NCBI RefSeq assembly: GCF_001039355.2
Contig: NW_019775404.1
Coordinates: 79,188-143,187 of the forward strand
Direction of reading: 5' to 3'
DNA length: 64,000 bases
From: Lingula anatina
Taxonomy: Eukaryota > Brachiopoda > Lingulata > Lingulida > Lingulidae
The notes under the pieces were generated by a model that was not told where the DNA came from, ran no database searches, and was given only the letters and a program-made list of their open reading frames with translations. How positions within the stretch are numbered: position 1 is the stretch's first letter; each line of letters opens with the position of its first letter. Below are positions 12,401-24,979 of this stretch, in pieces. A program made the translations under genes and the position numbers.

Positions 12401-15400
12401 CATTTTAAATTAACAATAAATAGGAGCATAAGAAAACTGTACATATTCCAGTTCTTGAACATTATTTCTAATAAACAACCTACATGTTTAAGGTGAACAT
12501 TTTCCATTTCAAAGAGATCCAAGTAAAATTTAACTTACTTCTTCCTCATCAACTGGTTTGGCAAAAATCTGGAATTTCCTGTCCCTTGACAATTTGTTGA
12601 GGACATCTCTGAGGAACAACCTGAGCTCTCTCATGGTGCTCTCCTCCTGGTCATATAATTTCTTCAACTCTCTCTCTGTCAGCTTTCTGGGCTCAGGGGG
12701 AGGGGCCTTGGGTAACACTTCTAAAGCTCTCAGAGCTGAAAGAAGCCATGATACTCCATTTATCTACTTCTATACAAAATATGCTGTAAAGCAATACATG
12801 GTACAATTCTGTAATCAAAATAATATTCAAAACTTACTGCTTTTGACTGTTCACAAAATATATTGCTATTGATATAAAATGATGTATTATTTAGGTACAT
12901 GAAGAGTTAATCTGTCAAATATGTTTCCATTTCAGTTTTTCAAAAATAGATTCTGACCTGCTTGAACCTTTCTTGTTGGTGGTTTACAAGCCTGGTTGAG
13001 AAATAAATCCTCAAAGAATTCCCTTCTTTCAGTTTCACCAGGATTTGACATCTGAACAACTTGTCTGGAATTTGCAGAGAAGAGAAACTGGACCTGGAAT
13101 TAAACAACAGAATGTAACACAAGAGGCATGGCACAAATATGAACTGAATGTCAATCTAAGGGTGTATTCCCAGAGATTTAGATCGATCCAGAGATTAAGA
13201 TTTAGATTGACCTACCTCCCTGGGGGAGGTAAATTGCAGTCAGCCGAGCACCCACCATAGTTAATTACCCCCTTACAGCTTTTAGTAGGCGGGACAGACG
13301 CTTAAGCCGGCTAAGCTGACAGCAATCTAGTGAGACTCCCCACAGGGATAGATCGATCTTAAATCTATGGGAATGGGATCTAAGCAAACACAAATCATAA
13401 GCCTTCACAGGATTTCGGAACCCTGCCTATTACATGTGCGTATACATTTGTACGTGTATACATTCATCATAATATTCGTGTGTGTGTGTGCGTGTGCGTG
13501 CATGCATATGTGTATATGCATATCCTTGTGTGTAAATCTTTGAGTATAACCCCTGAGTCTACCTGCACTGGAAGCTCTGTGTATTTTAAGTCACTGGTGG
13601 CCAGCAGTAGGATGGGTGCCATGGGTACGAGATCATTTAACATGGTGATGAAGGTTGCCCTGAGGGTATCATGCATCACCTCCCACCACTGGTTGATGTG
13701 AGGAACGTAGATTATGCTGGGGCTGGTGCGACGTGCCTCCAGGAAGACCTGAGAAATAAAAGTTTAACAGGAACATGAGCAACATTTGTAAACTGGATTA
13801 AATGGGAAATGCAAGTGCATAAATAATGCAACTAAGGAACATGTAATTTATATCACTGAATTTTAATAAGTATTCTGATCAAAAAACAAGAAGCAAACAT
13901 CAAACAGTCACTAAAATTCACAGATTCATAACAGTACAATCAATGATTCAAATATTCTAAAGAAAAGCAGGCAGTCACCTGAGCACAAGATTCTTCAGGA
14001 GTCTTAGCACTGACTGCAAACAGAGACGGTAGGTCTAACACATGGACTGGCATTCTCTCAAAGTGGTGTAATATTGCTGGAGCTAGATGGGAACTCTGAC
14101 CTTGACCTTCACCTCCAGCCAGCAGAAGTCTGGGTCTGTGTGTAGAGGGCCTCTGGTAGGCAGCGCTAAAGACAACATGGTGTACATTTTGATAAATGTT
14201 CGAATAAAAATAAATCGTGAAGCAGTCAAATTGGTGAGTTGCTGTTCTCGGCTTTGTAAGTGATCAATCATTTTGGCATTCAACAAAGACATTTTCTTTT
14301 TTTATATGCTCTCTTACAAAATGAACAGCCTCAAATGTTTAAGTTTGGATCTTAAAATTTTATCAAATGGCAATATTTATTTTACCATTGCAGCAAAAGT
14401 TACAAAATTATGTAAATACAAAAAAATTCCTCATTTCCATTTCACTTAAATTAACACACCTTGCAAAATTTAGGAAAGGTCCTTGTGGGCTTGTTATTGC
14501 TGGGCTCTTTTTCCTCCATCTTCCCTGCTTTGTGGACTCATATATACACATGTCATCTTCATCTTCATCACTCACCATGTCATTACTCTCACTGGACGGT
14601 ACATCAGATGATGTGGCTGGTTCAAAAAACAACAATGTATCAATTCAGTTGCATAGTTAAGTTCATAAAATTGTTAGCAGGTCATAACTTTGAATTATTT
14701 TGAGATTTTTTGATAATAATTTAATATGATGTACTTTTCTTAAGATCATACTTTTTTTTTTAGAAATTCAAAACCTCCAACACATCAAAATCAATCTGTG
14801 TAACTCATCTCTGTGAATTTCAGATTCCTTTTTCATTCTTCTCACAACCTATCTTTTAAATGAGAGTATATCTCAATACTTCCATCAAGATTTCATTTAC
14901 TTCTAATTTATAGTTTATAAAACTCACCCTGATCTTCCAAACTGTTCATTTTGGCCAGATCTGTGGGAAACATAAACCCCAGTGCCTCCAGTGCCTGATC
15001 AAACAGTTTCTGCAGGAGTGGTCTGACAGTGAGGCTGAGGGCACGCCCTGGGGAAGTGACGGCTCTCTGTGCAGCTGGGACAATTCGTTGCATAGCTTGG
15101 TGGAAATCTTTGGCAGTGATCATGATGGAGGCGATGTCCAGCTGAAGTTTCTCCTTAGAGGTGTAGATCTGAGGGTATCGTCTGCGGAGAGCAAACAGAG
15201 CAGCCTCTGTGCAAAGTGCCTTCAAATCTGCCCCACAATAACCTGGAAGTTTAAGTATGGTGTCAACTGTTAATATCAAATTATTCGGGGGATAACTGCA
15301 TGTAAAACAAAAGGATCAAATAGGAAGAGCTTTGATATTTTGGTCTTAAAAAGTTTTAACTAGCGCTTAAATCAGTAAGTTAAGGGAAAAAATCATAAAG

Positions 15401-18400
15401 AACTGCAATATTATCATTTTTATTTTACTTCACAGTACATACATTCATACATTATGAGAAAGAGAAAGAGAGAGCCCATGCTGAAGAAATGCCATTCTTA
15501 AAGGAACTCACCAACACAATTTGCAGCAAGTTCTTCCACGAAGGGTGTGGCCAACTTGGGACTCCATTCCTTTGTGTGAATCTTCAGTATCTGTGTTCTT
15601 GCCTAGGGTGAATAGTTCAACATTACTTGCATTCTTATAAGTAAAATTGCTAACAAAAGCAGTAATAAATGAAAACTTTTTTGTAAACGACAGCATCTTA
15701 GTTTAAGTACCTTACACACAGCACCAACGATGATGTTGATACAGATCCTATCTATATCTTCTTTCTTACCTTATAAAATGTGAAAAGAATTAAACAATAC
15801 TTTGTAGGGGAAGGTCTAGAAAAGCCTTTTAATTTACCTCTAAAGAAGGCAATGGAAAATTAAACTCCCGGTCAAATCTCCCAGGTCTCCTCAAGGCTGG
15901 GTCAATACTGTCTATTCTGTTGGTAGCCCCAATGACCACTATCTCTCCTCTACTGTCCAGTCCGTCCATCAGGGCCAATAAGGTGGAAACTATAGAACTG
16001 TGGATCTGGTCCTGTCTGCTGGACCTCACTGGTGCCAAACCATCTATTTCATCAAAGAAAATTATGGAGGGGCGAACTTGGTAGGCCTGGAAAGATAAGT
16101 AAACAAGTATACCTTCAAGAACTGATTCAAATCATCATAATTTTATGAGTGCAATTTGCCAGCTGCTATCTCCATTGTGAGAGCTAGTAAAAATTTAGAA
16201 AACTGATTAAAGATAATAGGATTAATAGATACTAGTAACAATTTTCACTACAGTTTTGGATAAGTCATACCATGATGATTGATGAAAAAAGAGTTAAAAC
16301 TTTGGAGAAAAGTCATTCCTTTTTTTAAAGAGGGTGTAACAAGCGATGTACATCTTTAAATACAGTAATAGTTTAAAAAAGTACCAACCTGGTCAAACAG
16401 CAAACGTAACTGTCGTTCAGACTCTCCCACCCATTTGCTAAGACAGTCAGCACCTTTTCTCATAAAGAAGGCGACTCTTCTGTCCCCTTGGCTACACTCA
16501 TTGGCCAAGGCCCTGGCAACTAAAGTCTTTCCAGTGCCTAAAATAAAATACACACCGTGCTTTAAGTTTTTATATGATTAGAGTAAAACTTGTTGCTGTT
16601 TCTAAATAACAACTGCTTTAAAGCTGAGGAAGGAAAACATTTTAATTCAGAATATTTACAAGTATTCAAGCATTGATGCACTATTATATTTTTATTAGGA
16701 TATCCAAAAATAAATGGTTTTGAGGAAAGATCTTAATAACAATCAAAAGTTTTATAAATTATTCTTCAAAATGTTTTACATAGTTTGCACGTTTTAAATT
16801 AAATGTAATCTAAAACAGAGATGACAATGAGATGCATTTTTTAAACAAAGAATAAAACCATGACTATTATCATTACAGTTATTATGAAGATTTTTACTGC
16901 AGTATTCTTACCAGGTGGTCCATAAAACAGAACTCCCCGTGGAGGTGCTATCTTGAACCTTTCAAATACCTCTGGATAAAGGAGTGGAAAGACCACCATT
17001 TCTTTTAATGCTTGTACATGCTTGCCCAGGCCTCCCACACTGTCAAATGTGATCTAGTAAATAAAAAGTTGTTTTATTATTTAACTGGCCACCATCTGCC
17101 TTCATACAAATAAATAAGTGTCTGGATTGAAAAAAAAATTTTTTCTCACCTTTCCTTAAATATCTACTCTTAAAAGTTTTAACTAATCATATAAGAATAT
17201 TTACATATTAAGAGAAGCCCTTAACACCAGACTGATCTTCATTGCCCAGTTCATTAAAACTATGAAAATTACTGATAATTTAACAAACTTACTGATCTGT
17301 CAATATTCATAGGATCAACATCTGCCAGACTGGCACCAATTTTCATACGATCCCGTATCGCCCCCTGCCCTACATCTTCTGGGCCAAAGTTCATCGGCAG
17401 GCACCTCTGTCTCGCTTTGGTCATGCTCTTAGCCTTACGACGCTCAAATCTTCGTTCATCGTCACTGCTGTCACCAGCAGAGGAAGAAGATGATGAGCTT
17501 GAGGTAGACGAATTGTCGTGAAAAGCTGCTCTTTTCCTGTAAAAAAACATTGATTTAATGATTCAAATTAAATTTTTTGTTAAATAACTTCAATTACATT
17601 ATGGAGTATCACTTAAAAATTTCAATGATACTGATAATACATTGCAAATCATAATATTAAGTGTGACTAAAAAGTTTCATTACCTTTTGAACCTTGGACT
17701 GCGGTGAGCTGGCGACTTGTAGGTTTTTGGCCTAAACTTCCTCCTTGGTGGGGTTATATCTCTGAACTTGTTCTTTTTTCTTTTCAAAGGTTCTGCAAAA
17801 GTTTTTTTATATAATTATTATACTCCTTTCAAAAAGAAAACAGTTTTCAAAGTAGATCTATGTGAATTTAAGGAAAAAATGAAATAACTTTATGTGGCCA
17901 TCAAAATTATTTCAACCCTGTTCAAATAGTTAAAGGAATGAATGTGTAATATAACATTTCATTTAAGGATGTAGAAAAAGGGTAAAGTCCACAAACCTGT
18001 GTTTCCAGCTTCAAAGAACATTGTTCTTGGTTTATGTTCCCTGAGAAAATATGATCTTCGTGTTGTTCTTTGCTCTTTTTGTGTGTCTTTCTCATTATTT
18101 GCATTATTTTCTCCTTCCTCCTCATCTGTGGATTAGAAAACAGATTCTTTACAATATTTCTAACAAAGTTCATCAAAATTTGCTCATCTCTTAAACAGTC
18201 AAAAAATGTATTTTGTCATACAACAATATCTTGTTGCTTTTTAAATCAAGACATTGACCTACCAAGCAGAATGCAGTTCAGTTCATGGTGATCATTTCAA
18301 TTCCTCAAATTTACATTTGCATTTTTGTCAATTACTAATTTTTTCAGTAAAATAAATTTTGTCCCTAACATTTTTCCAAAAAGAACTTGCTTGCAAACAT

Positions 18401-21400
18401 TATGGAATTCAATTAAAATTTTTATGGGTGCCAGCTGATGAATGCAAGCTTACCATCAGATTCCTCATCATCACTACTACTACTTGACTCTTCTTCTTCC
18501 TCTGATTTCCCATCATCATCATCATCTTCATGGATAGGGATTCCATACATATCACGCTTTACCTGCTTGCGCTGACGCTTAACTCGACTATAGATGTCAG
18601 AATATTCCTGCATTGGAAAATAACACAGCATGATATTTTTAAATCACATTAAAAATCATTACTACAAGCAATTCAGATAATGAAAAAAAAAATGTAACAA
18701 ACTTTCCACTTTTAATGAATAGAAAATGGATGACTTAATCTGAGCACAGATTAATTCATTTTTGTTTAGAACTATATTTTACTGACCCCTTCTTCCTCGG
18801 CAACTTCTGGCTCAACTTCATTCCTTCTCCTTTTCTTTCTGTTTTCATCTTCTCTGCTCTGTTCAGCCACACTAGCAATAAAACTAGTAGCTGCCATCAA
18901 GCTTTCGTTGAAATTTTCACAGACTAATTTGCGCCGTCTACCACTTCTCCGAACACCATCATAATCTCCATTGAGTAAAGTAAGCTCATTTTTCACAGCA
19001 GAACCTTGTGTGCTCCTTCTAGAGCGTGTCCCTAAATATATAAGTTCCAGACATCTCTATTAACTCAGAACATTGACACATTTCATATTATTTCATGATG
19101 TCATGCATATAGTATTGTCATACAAGATCCAGCTCCTACATGAAATATTCCACTCCATGAAATTGACATATATCCCCTTACTAAACAGTGACATGCAACA
19201 GTTTTTACATGGACGCACTTCTATTTTGCTTCTCAAAATAAACTAAGTATTGTTAAATTTCTGAAATGCTGCCATTTCTTTTCATTGATTTTTTTAGCAA
19301 CAGCTTTGCAACAGCTTTACATACCTGAGATAAAGTCATCATCTTCCAGAGCATGAGAAGTTTTCCTAAAATGAGAAATAGTTATGGAAATGGAATTATA
19401 GTATGATTATCAAAACAATTCTTTATATTTATTTCTCCAGTGGGTCATTCAACTGAAAGTGACTCTGTGCATCATGTCAATGCCACATTTTGTGTAACAC
19501 TTTTTTAAAATCATTTCATTAACTGTTAACTTATTTCTACAAAGGAGGACGTTGATGAGACCCATTCGTTTTGTTTTTTTTTTTTTGGAATGGCCTTTTT
19601 TGGCAACAAGTTCTCTCTTCCATAAATAATATATTAGGTGTGTAGATTAAGATCCTACCTTGTCTGTCTTCTGCTCTTCAAGGTATCAGTTTCCTCTGTA
19701 AGCACATCATTATCTATGTGTTCCTGTTGCTGCTGTCTTTTTGACTGAGGAGAGAAGTTCACTATTCCACTTTCATCACTGTCATATTCCTAAAATTTAG
19801 AAATACTAAATCATAATCTTGTATCTTTTATATTAAGTTACCTGCATTTTTTACTTTTTTCTGTAATCAGATGCTTTTCCCATATTCAATAACAGTAATT
19901 ATAATTGTTATTATCATTATCACATAAAACAACGAGAGCAATAAAAATAATAATAACTAAATACTTTGATTTATTCATTGGCTTTGAATAGGTCACATCT
20001 TGATCCTTTTTGGTTTTAATAACAACTCATCTGATATGATTATTTTTCCAACAATACATTGTATATGTTCATTATTAATATTATGAAGTATATTGCACTG
20101 CACTCTATACCGCATGCAGTCCTGTGTATAGCAGTGTACTTTCACATATGATGTCATGTTTTATATTATATATCTCAGAATAATATTCTCTGTGTAATGT
20201 TTAACATTATATACCATGCCTTACTGAGCAGCATTGCATGATGTATCATATTGCCAAGCAGGTTGTTTTGTGATGTGTATTGTATTACAGTCTCGGTGTC
20301 AATGTGCTGCCATTTGTAAATGTGAAGTACAGCTCTTTGTAATGTGTTTTAAATTGTTTAGTATAGTCTTTAGGCACATTCCCAATAACACTGTCTGGGG
20401 TAGCGCTAGCACCCGCCAATTTAGCCAACTGCTAAAACTGACTTAATTTGGCTAAACAAAAAGGACTTGATTTGGAAAATTTTAGTCAAATTAAAACTTT
20501 TTTCATAAGAAATTGACAAAAAAGTGATGATTTGACTAAGCGAAAAAAATTGCTAGCGCTACCCCAGACTGTCATTCTTTGCAGATTGTTGCCGCTCAGC
20601 GGGAACCTTTGCTGAATGCAATCAAATTAACACACCTCCTCCAGCATTGAGAAGAATATAGAAAATCAAGTGATTATACAAATAAGTTGGACACAGAAAG
20701 AGGCGTGTCATTCAAAACCAGACCACCAGAAAGGAATTTATATTTTACATCATTTTCTCCTCATATTTATTTTGAAAAGGTCAAAGAAAATTTTCATAAA
20801 AAAATTAAATAAATATCTAAAATCATTCCTATCTAAAAATTCATGGAATTTTTTTCAATCATAAGTATCACTTCTACAAATAAAACTAAATAAAACCAAA
20901 GATTAAAAAAATTCTGGACATTTTTATTTAGAGTATATCAGTCTAAAAACAGCAGTTCAATTTCTATCATTTCAGAGGTATTTAGTTTCAGAAAACTATT
21001 ATTTTTTACAAAATGAGATTAAAAATTGTCAAAAAATTGCTAAATGTTTTGATTCCATGCCTTATCAAACAATCATAAACCTTAATACTTAAGCAACAGG
21101 GTACGGAAAAATGCCAATGGTGATGATGATATTATTGAATATGGATGTTATGAAAAGTCTAAAATAAGACAATTGCACTTACATAAAATTGAGTTTACAT
21201 GTGAAACTTGCTGCTTGAATGCAGATGACGTAACTTTGCCAAATTTAAACTGGTAATTGACGATCATACATGATACTGTTGGAGGAACACATGGCTTGTT
21301 TTTATTAATTTTTTTAATGTCAATTTTCTAAACTTATTTTAAAAAATGACTAGTAGTTATGGTTGGTGTTGAACAACAGCAATTTGGCAAAGAAAATCAG

Positions 21401-22020
21401 ACAAAATTTTCCATTATCTGTTCAAAGAATTGGATTCAGTGTGTCAAAATCCCTTAAATGAAAACTAACAATATGGACCTCCCCCCCCCCCAACGCACAC
21501 ATATTGCCCCTAAAATGCTCAGAGCAGGGATATCTGTTCTCTTAGTGACATGATGTGGACAGTTTTCAAAAAAGATGTATTTATTTTGTCTTAACATTTG
21601 ATATTTCAACAATATGTTATCAAAGAAACATTTCTGATTTTGAATTTTTTTGGTGCCTGGAGCAGATTATCATTTTATGTAAGCATTTTACACAGAACTA
21701 TTTGGATGATCAGAATATTAGTTTTGTGCAACATAGCATAACCACAATATCCCGCATATTAAAAAGACTTTGGACAAAAATTAGCAACTTAACGTCCCTG
21801 CTGGGTCTGGTCAAAACTTAGAAGTTTGGGAGGGAAATGATTGTCAACAACATGTCTGCCGGATTAATACAAAGGACACGTAGGAAATTTCTTCCTGATA
21901 TACTGATCTGCTTACCTTGTAGTTTTGAACATTCCGATCACGTGTCCTTCTCGTCCCTATAGTCAAAAATGAATCCGGTGGGTCTTCGTCCGTTTCCAAA
22001 CTATGCCGAGTTTTCACCAT
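9407..22020 (-). CDS. ATAD2: ATAD2/ATAD2B: AAA ATPase with bromodomain (24 exons, 1470 aa)
   Basis: A nuclear chromatin regulator: an AAA+ ATPase whose bromodomain reads acetylated histones; in vertebrates it is linked to E2F and replication. Residues 1-305 are acidic/basic low complexity. The first AAA domain has Walker A GPPGTGKT (431-438), the family block [20 protein letters not shown], Walker B IIFFDEID (491-498) and sensor and arginine-finger motifs [20 protein letters not shown]. The second AAA domain (about 754-925) has [10 protein letters not shown] in place of Walker A, so it should not hydrolyse ATP, as in known family members. The bromodomain (about 955-1065) has [13 protein letters not shown] and NALEYNP; Asn1036 is the acetyl-lysine contact. 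The C-terminus (RHKDYDKTT-like block, then [10 protein letters not shown]) matches vertebrate ATAD2. Human ATAD2 is about 1390 aa. The sequence does not separate ATAD2 from ATAD2B; a single pre-duplication orthologue is likely. The start is the ATG at 22020; no in-frame ATG lies upstream in the exon. Confidence 0.96.
9820..9882 (-). repeat. Partial duplicate of ATAD2 exon 23 with its splice donor
   Basis: The stretch cacactgaccatatctcacc followed by ctcagttagcatggtcttt closely repeats the donor end of exon 23 at 9902-9990 and carries a shortened copy of the exon (internal bases missing). It lies just downstream in the same intron and is taken as a decayed local duplicate, not a used exon. Confidence 0.7.
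13160..13385. mobile_element. MITE family A, copy 1 (ATAD2 intron)
   Basis: About 225 bp with inverted ends: ttcccagagatttagatcgatcc on the left and its near reverse complement (gatcgatcttaaatctatgggaa) on the right. Inside are the family's marker words gtaggcgggacagac and ctgacagcaatctagtgag. Copies lie at about 27.1, 34.3, 40.4 and 54.9 kb. It encodes nothing. Confidence 0.85.
13482..13520. repeat. (GT)n microsatellite
   Basis: gtgtgtgtgtgcgtgtgcgtgc followed by alternating purine-pyrimidine sequence, within an ATAD2 intron just below exon 16. Confidence 0.85.
20391..20571. mobile_element. Short TIR element in ATAD2 intron 1
   Basis: The ends are near-perfect 21-bp inverted repeats: ctgtctggggtagcgctagca (20391-20411) and tgctagcgctaccccagactg (20551-20571). 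The 181-bp element is AT-rich inside and has no open frame. This is the only copy of this family that I see in the window. Confidence 0.85.
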
Positions 22021-22540
22021 TTTGGAGCGGTGAAAGAAATTCTCCACAAACTGTACGAACCGTAGAACTCACCAGACGGATATACCTACACCAAACAATT
22101 AGACCGAGGGTAATGTACGTTTTTGTCGCTTCCTAGAATCGTTGTATCCATCAGATAAATCACTCATATGAAATGTTATTTAAAGTCTTCTTAGTGAAAA
22201 ATCCACGTATATTTATGTAAAATTACACGTGACCCTTTTTTGCGCGCATGAATCTAGGTCATTAAGTAGACAGGAGAGTTCGATAAAATATCGCGGGAAA
22301 TAACTTCAAAAATCCGCCAACCCAAAAATTTTTAAGAAGACAAAGAAAAGATTTATGAAAGCCATAAAATTGGACCATATAGCCTCCAGTCAACATTTTG
22401 TAGCCTTTCATATGAATACGATCGCAAACAAAACAAAAATAGCTTCTTTTTTATAATTTTAGTGATCTCCTTGGTTCAGCTTCGTATTTACACGGAAGTA
22501 AAACTGAGCATGTGCGGAAGTAATTGAAGTGAAAACAAAC
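22021..22540. promoter_or_regulatory. Shared divergent promoter region of ATAD2 and TMEM244
   Basis: The ATG codons of ATAD2 (minus strand, 22020) and TMEM244 (plus strand, 22541) are 520 bp apart and face away from each other. There is no other gene between them, so both promoters must lie here or overlap. No TATA box is evident on either side. A consensus E2F site sits at 22293-22300. Confidence 0.7.
22293..22300 (-). promoter_or_regulatory. E2F-type site upstream of ATAD2
   Basis: The minus strand reads TTTCCCGC, an exact match to the E2F consensus TTTSSCGC, embedded in tatcgcgggaaat about 273 bp upstream of the ATAD2 start codon. Human ATAD2 is known as an E2F target, which makes the site plausible. 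Binding is not shown by sequence alone. Confidence 0.55.
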
Positions 22541-24979
22541 ATGACATTCAACATGCAAATGGCAACCTTATCATCACTGGTAAGTTATCGTATATCTATT
22601 TTAAAGTTCATTGTGGAATGGAAAACGAGATGTGGAATCTGAAAATTAGTTACTGACTATGACCAGAACCATCCTGATCATGTCGTTGACTGTGCTGCAT
22701 TGTTTACACTAGAAGTAAAACAGTACGGTGTATCTCGCACTAAACATTAAAATGGGCAATATAGAGCGCAGTATTACTAAAGAAAACAATTCCTGACGCG
22801 AGTAAACACACACACACAAAAAAAAAAAAACATTATTCACAATTTTATATCCAAATTGGAACCCGAGACTTATTTTGGCAAGTTCAGTTTGTTTTGTTCA
22901 CATTCACATTTTTGTTGTTTTACAATGTACCAGTAGTGAGGGTAGGGAATACCCCCCTTAATCACCAATCACCAAGAATTAAAACAGCTCAATCCCCAAT
23001 AACAAAGATATATTCAGATCAATCACCAAGAATTCCTGAATCATGTTTCACGCAGAATATTGGGCTCAAATAACGCATCAGGCTAAAAAAAATAAGGCCA
23101 ATCATGCGGAACAGGAAAGGTATTCCCTACCCTCAGTACTGTAGCTGGCTGTCTATGTCAATGATTGTACCTTTTTTATGAAGGTTATATAAATAAAGCA
23201 ATATGAGTCTGTACACCTGTCATTACTGAGCTTTTGTTTATTTCAGGAAATATTATTTAACGTGATACGATGCATTCTTGTCTTTTATGGAGTATACTAC
23301 ATGGTTTCAACAATCTGCTTTGGTGCTTTCAAGTAAGTTCATATTTATTGTTTAGTGTGTTTTCATTGTGTATATAGGGGTTGCACATGCCCATGCCTTT
23401 TGCAGAATATGTTGGCTGGACTCAGCAGCAGATAAAAGATTTGCTGCTTAAGCGCTGCAGCGAAGTGGTGGAAAAAATCAATTTTTTACTGGTAATTTCA
23501 TCTCTTTAAATGCCATGGATATGTCTTCTAGCAGATATGTTAGGGTATATGCATGAAGGACCCTTTGTATCATAACTGAATGAATTATAGTTGGCTGTGG
23601 CATTAAAAATTGATTGAATTACTTGATTTCAGACTTCCAGCATTTGATCCTAAATCACCATTTGATTTTCAAACATGGATACAGTTAGAAAAGTGTTGTG
23701 CCTTTTATACAAAAAGGGAGATGGGTAGGTATAACAAAACCTTGTATAAATGTTTTATTTATTTCAGTAATTGACAAATGCAAGTCAAATATTTGTCAGT
23801 TATTTAAAATGGAAACTGAGTTTCTGAAATCCATCAGTAAATTGCCCTGAATTATGATTTCATTTGATTAATGAACATGTATACTTTCTTTTTCAGCAAA
23901 TTTCATTTCAATGGAAGCTACCTTCTTTATCTCTACATTTGGTTATGCTATATTTATACACAGTAGGATGTGGGATTATGCATTGACAACACTGGTGCTA
24001 CATTTTGAATTAAGTTGTCTAGGTAAGTGAGAATTTTCTCTTTCACTCACACACACACACACACATGCACGCATGCATGCACACACACACACATTGGAAA
24101 TTATATGGAACATCAGTGACATAAAGTTTTTTGGGTTTGTTTATGTTATTTCATAGAAATTGCCCCTAGTTCCCTACAGTCACTTAATAACACAATACAA
24201 TAACATCATTTTTGGGGGGAGTTGGGGTTCAAAAAGATGGTTCAGTGTCACTGCAATCTTATTAATTGAAGAAATCCAATTGAATATAACATTCTAGAGT
24301 GAAAAGGAGTAGAAATGCTTGCTCTTATTCCATCCATTTCTTTTTCACTTTTTACACAGTTATGTTGAACTTTCCTTTAAACTGGTCCTGGTGGGTTTGC
24401 ATAGGTGAGTACTGATTTTATTGACACTTCAAAACTTTGCTATTCATTGTGGTACGTTTAATTATCTATTGCTTAATTTTTGGTGAATAAATTTCTTTAG
24501 CTTTATATGTATTGTTTGTCTACAATACATTGCACCTGCAGCCTTTTTCTGGGTGGTACACTGGATTTGGTACAACTCCCACCATGCATACGTTCATGAT
24601 TATTGGAATTTGTATTAGCAAAGACTGAGACCTAAATGTCTGCCTCACAAGGTTATTTTTTCTTTTTGATTAAAAAATTCACAATGATGGCATTTAGCTG
24701 TTTTTTTTTTTCACAACATTTCCCATCTTATTCAATTGTAACAAATTATTTTACTGTCTTGAGGAATTTTGCCATATGAACACATGCAATATATTTATCA
24801 ATTTGAAGAGACTAAGGTCAGGCTAAATGTGAAAAATTACATTTGAAAGCAAAAATTAAATACAACTTACACAGTTGCTGTTCATTGCAGTTAGTGGAGC
24901 CCTTCTCATGACCTGTTTTGGAGAAATGATCTGTTACTGCCGAAGACACCGGGAGCAGAATAAAGTTTCCCCTCAGTAG
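22541..24979 (+). CDS. TMEM244: TMEM244, SYS1-related four-pass membrane protein (6 exons, 158 aa)
   Basis: Exons: 22541-22579, 23247-23332, 23633-23724, 23897-24022, 24360-24404, 24891-24979, all GT-AG, with phase closing to 477 nt and a TAG stop. The protein carries the TMEM244 signature FYGVYYMVSTICFGAFK in the first membrane span, then FDPKSPFDFQTW, a second span beginning NFISMEATFFIS, the block MWDYALTTLVLH, and a last span WWVCIVSGALLMTCFGEMIC followed by a basic tail. The family is related to SYS1, a Golgi protein that recruits ARFRP1; TMEM244 itself has no settled function. The start at 22541 gives 13 residues before the first span; nearby ATGs at 22553 and 22559 are possible alternatives. 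Confidence 0.9.
22931..23141. mobile_element. Short TIR element in TMEM244 intron 1
   Basis: 23-bp inverted ends with one mismatch: cagtagtgagggtagggaat... at 22931 and the complement ...ggtattccctaccctcagtactg ending at 23141. Inside, the words aatcaccaa(g)aatt and atcaatcaccaagaattcc repeat each other. The element is 211 bp and noncoding. Confidence 0.85.
24049..24093. repeat. (CA)n microsatellite
   Basis: Runs of ca interrupted by tgcacgcatgcatg, in TMEM244 intron 4. Confidence 0.9.

Larger units (their letters stand above)
9407..22020 (-). other. ATAD2: ATAD2 exon map
   Basis: Coding exons in reading order (plus-strand coordinates, high to low): 22020-21916, 19789-19659, 19365-19325, 19031-18787, 18607-18454, 18125-17997, 17792-17684, 17536-17293, 17053-16912, 16537-16389, 16086-15838, 15602-15512, 15242-14928, 14616-14460, 14165-13979, 13748-13563, 13093-12958, 12735-12539, 12314-12155, 11816-11694, 11452-10638, 10440-10368, 10161-9920, 9439-9407. 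All junctions are GT-AG and the phase closes at each, giving 4413 nt with stop. The largest exon (11452-10638) encodes the low-complexity linker after the bromodomain. The last exon is only 33 nt: ten residues and TAA. The first intron (19790-21915) is 2.1 kb and holds one MITE and a poly(C) run near 21480. Confidence 0.9.
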
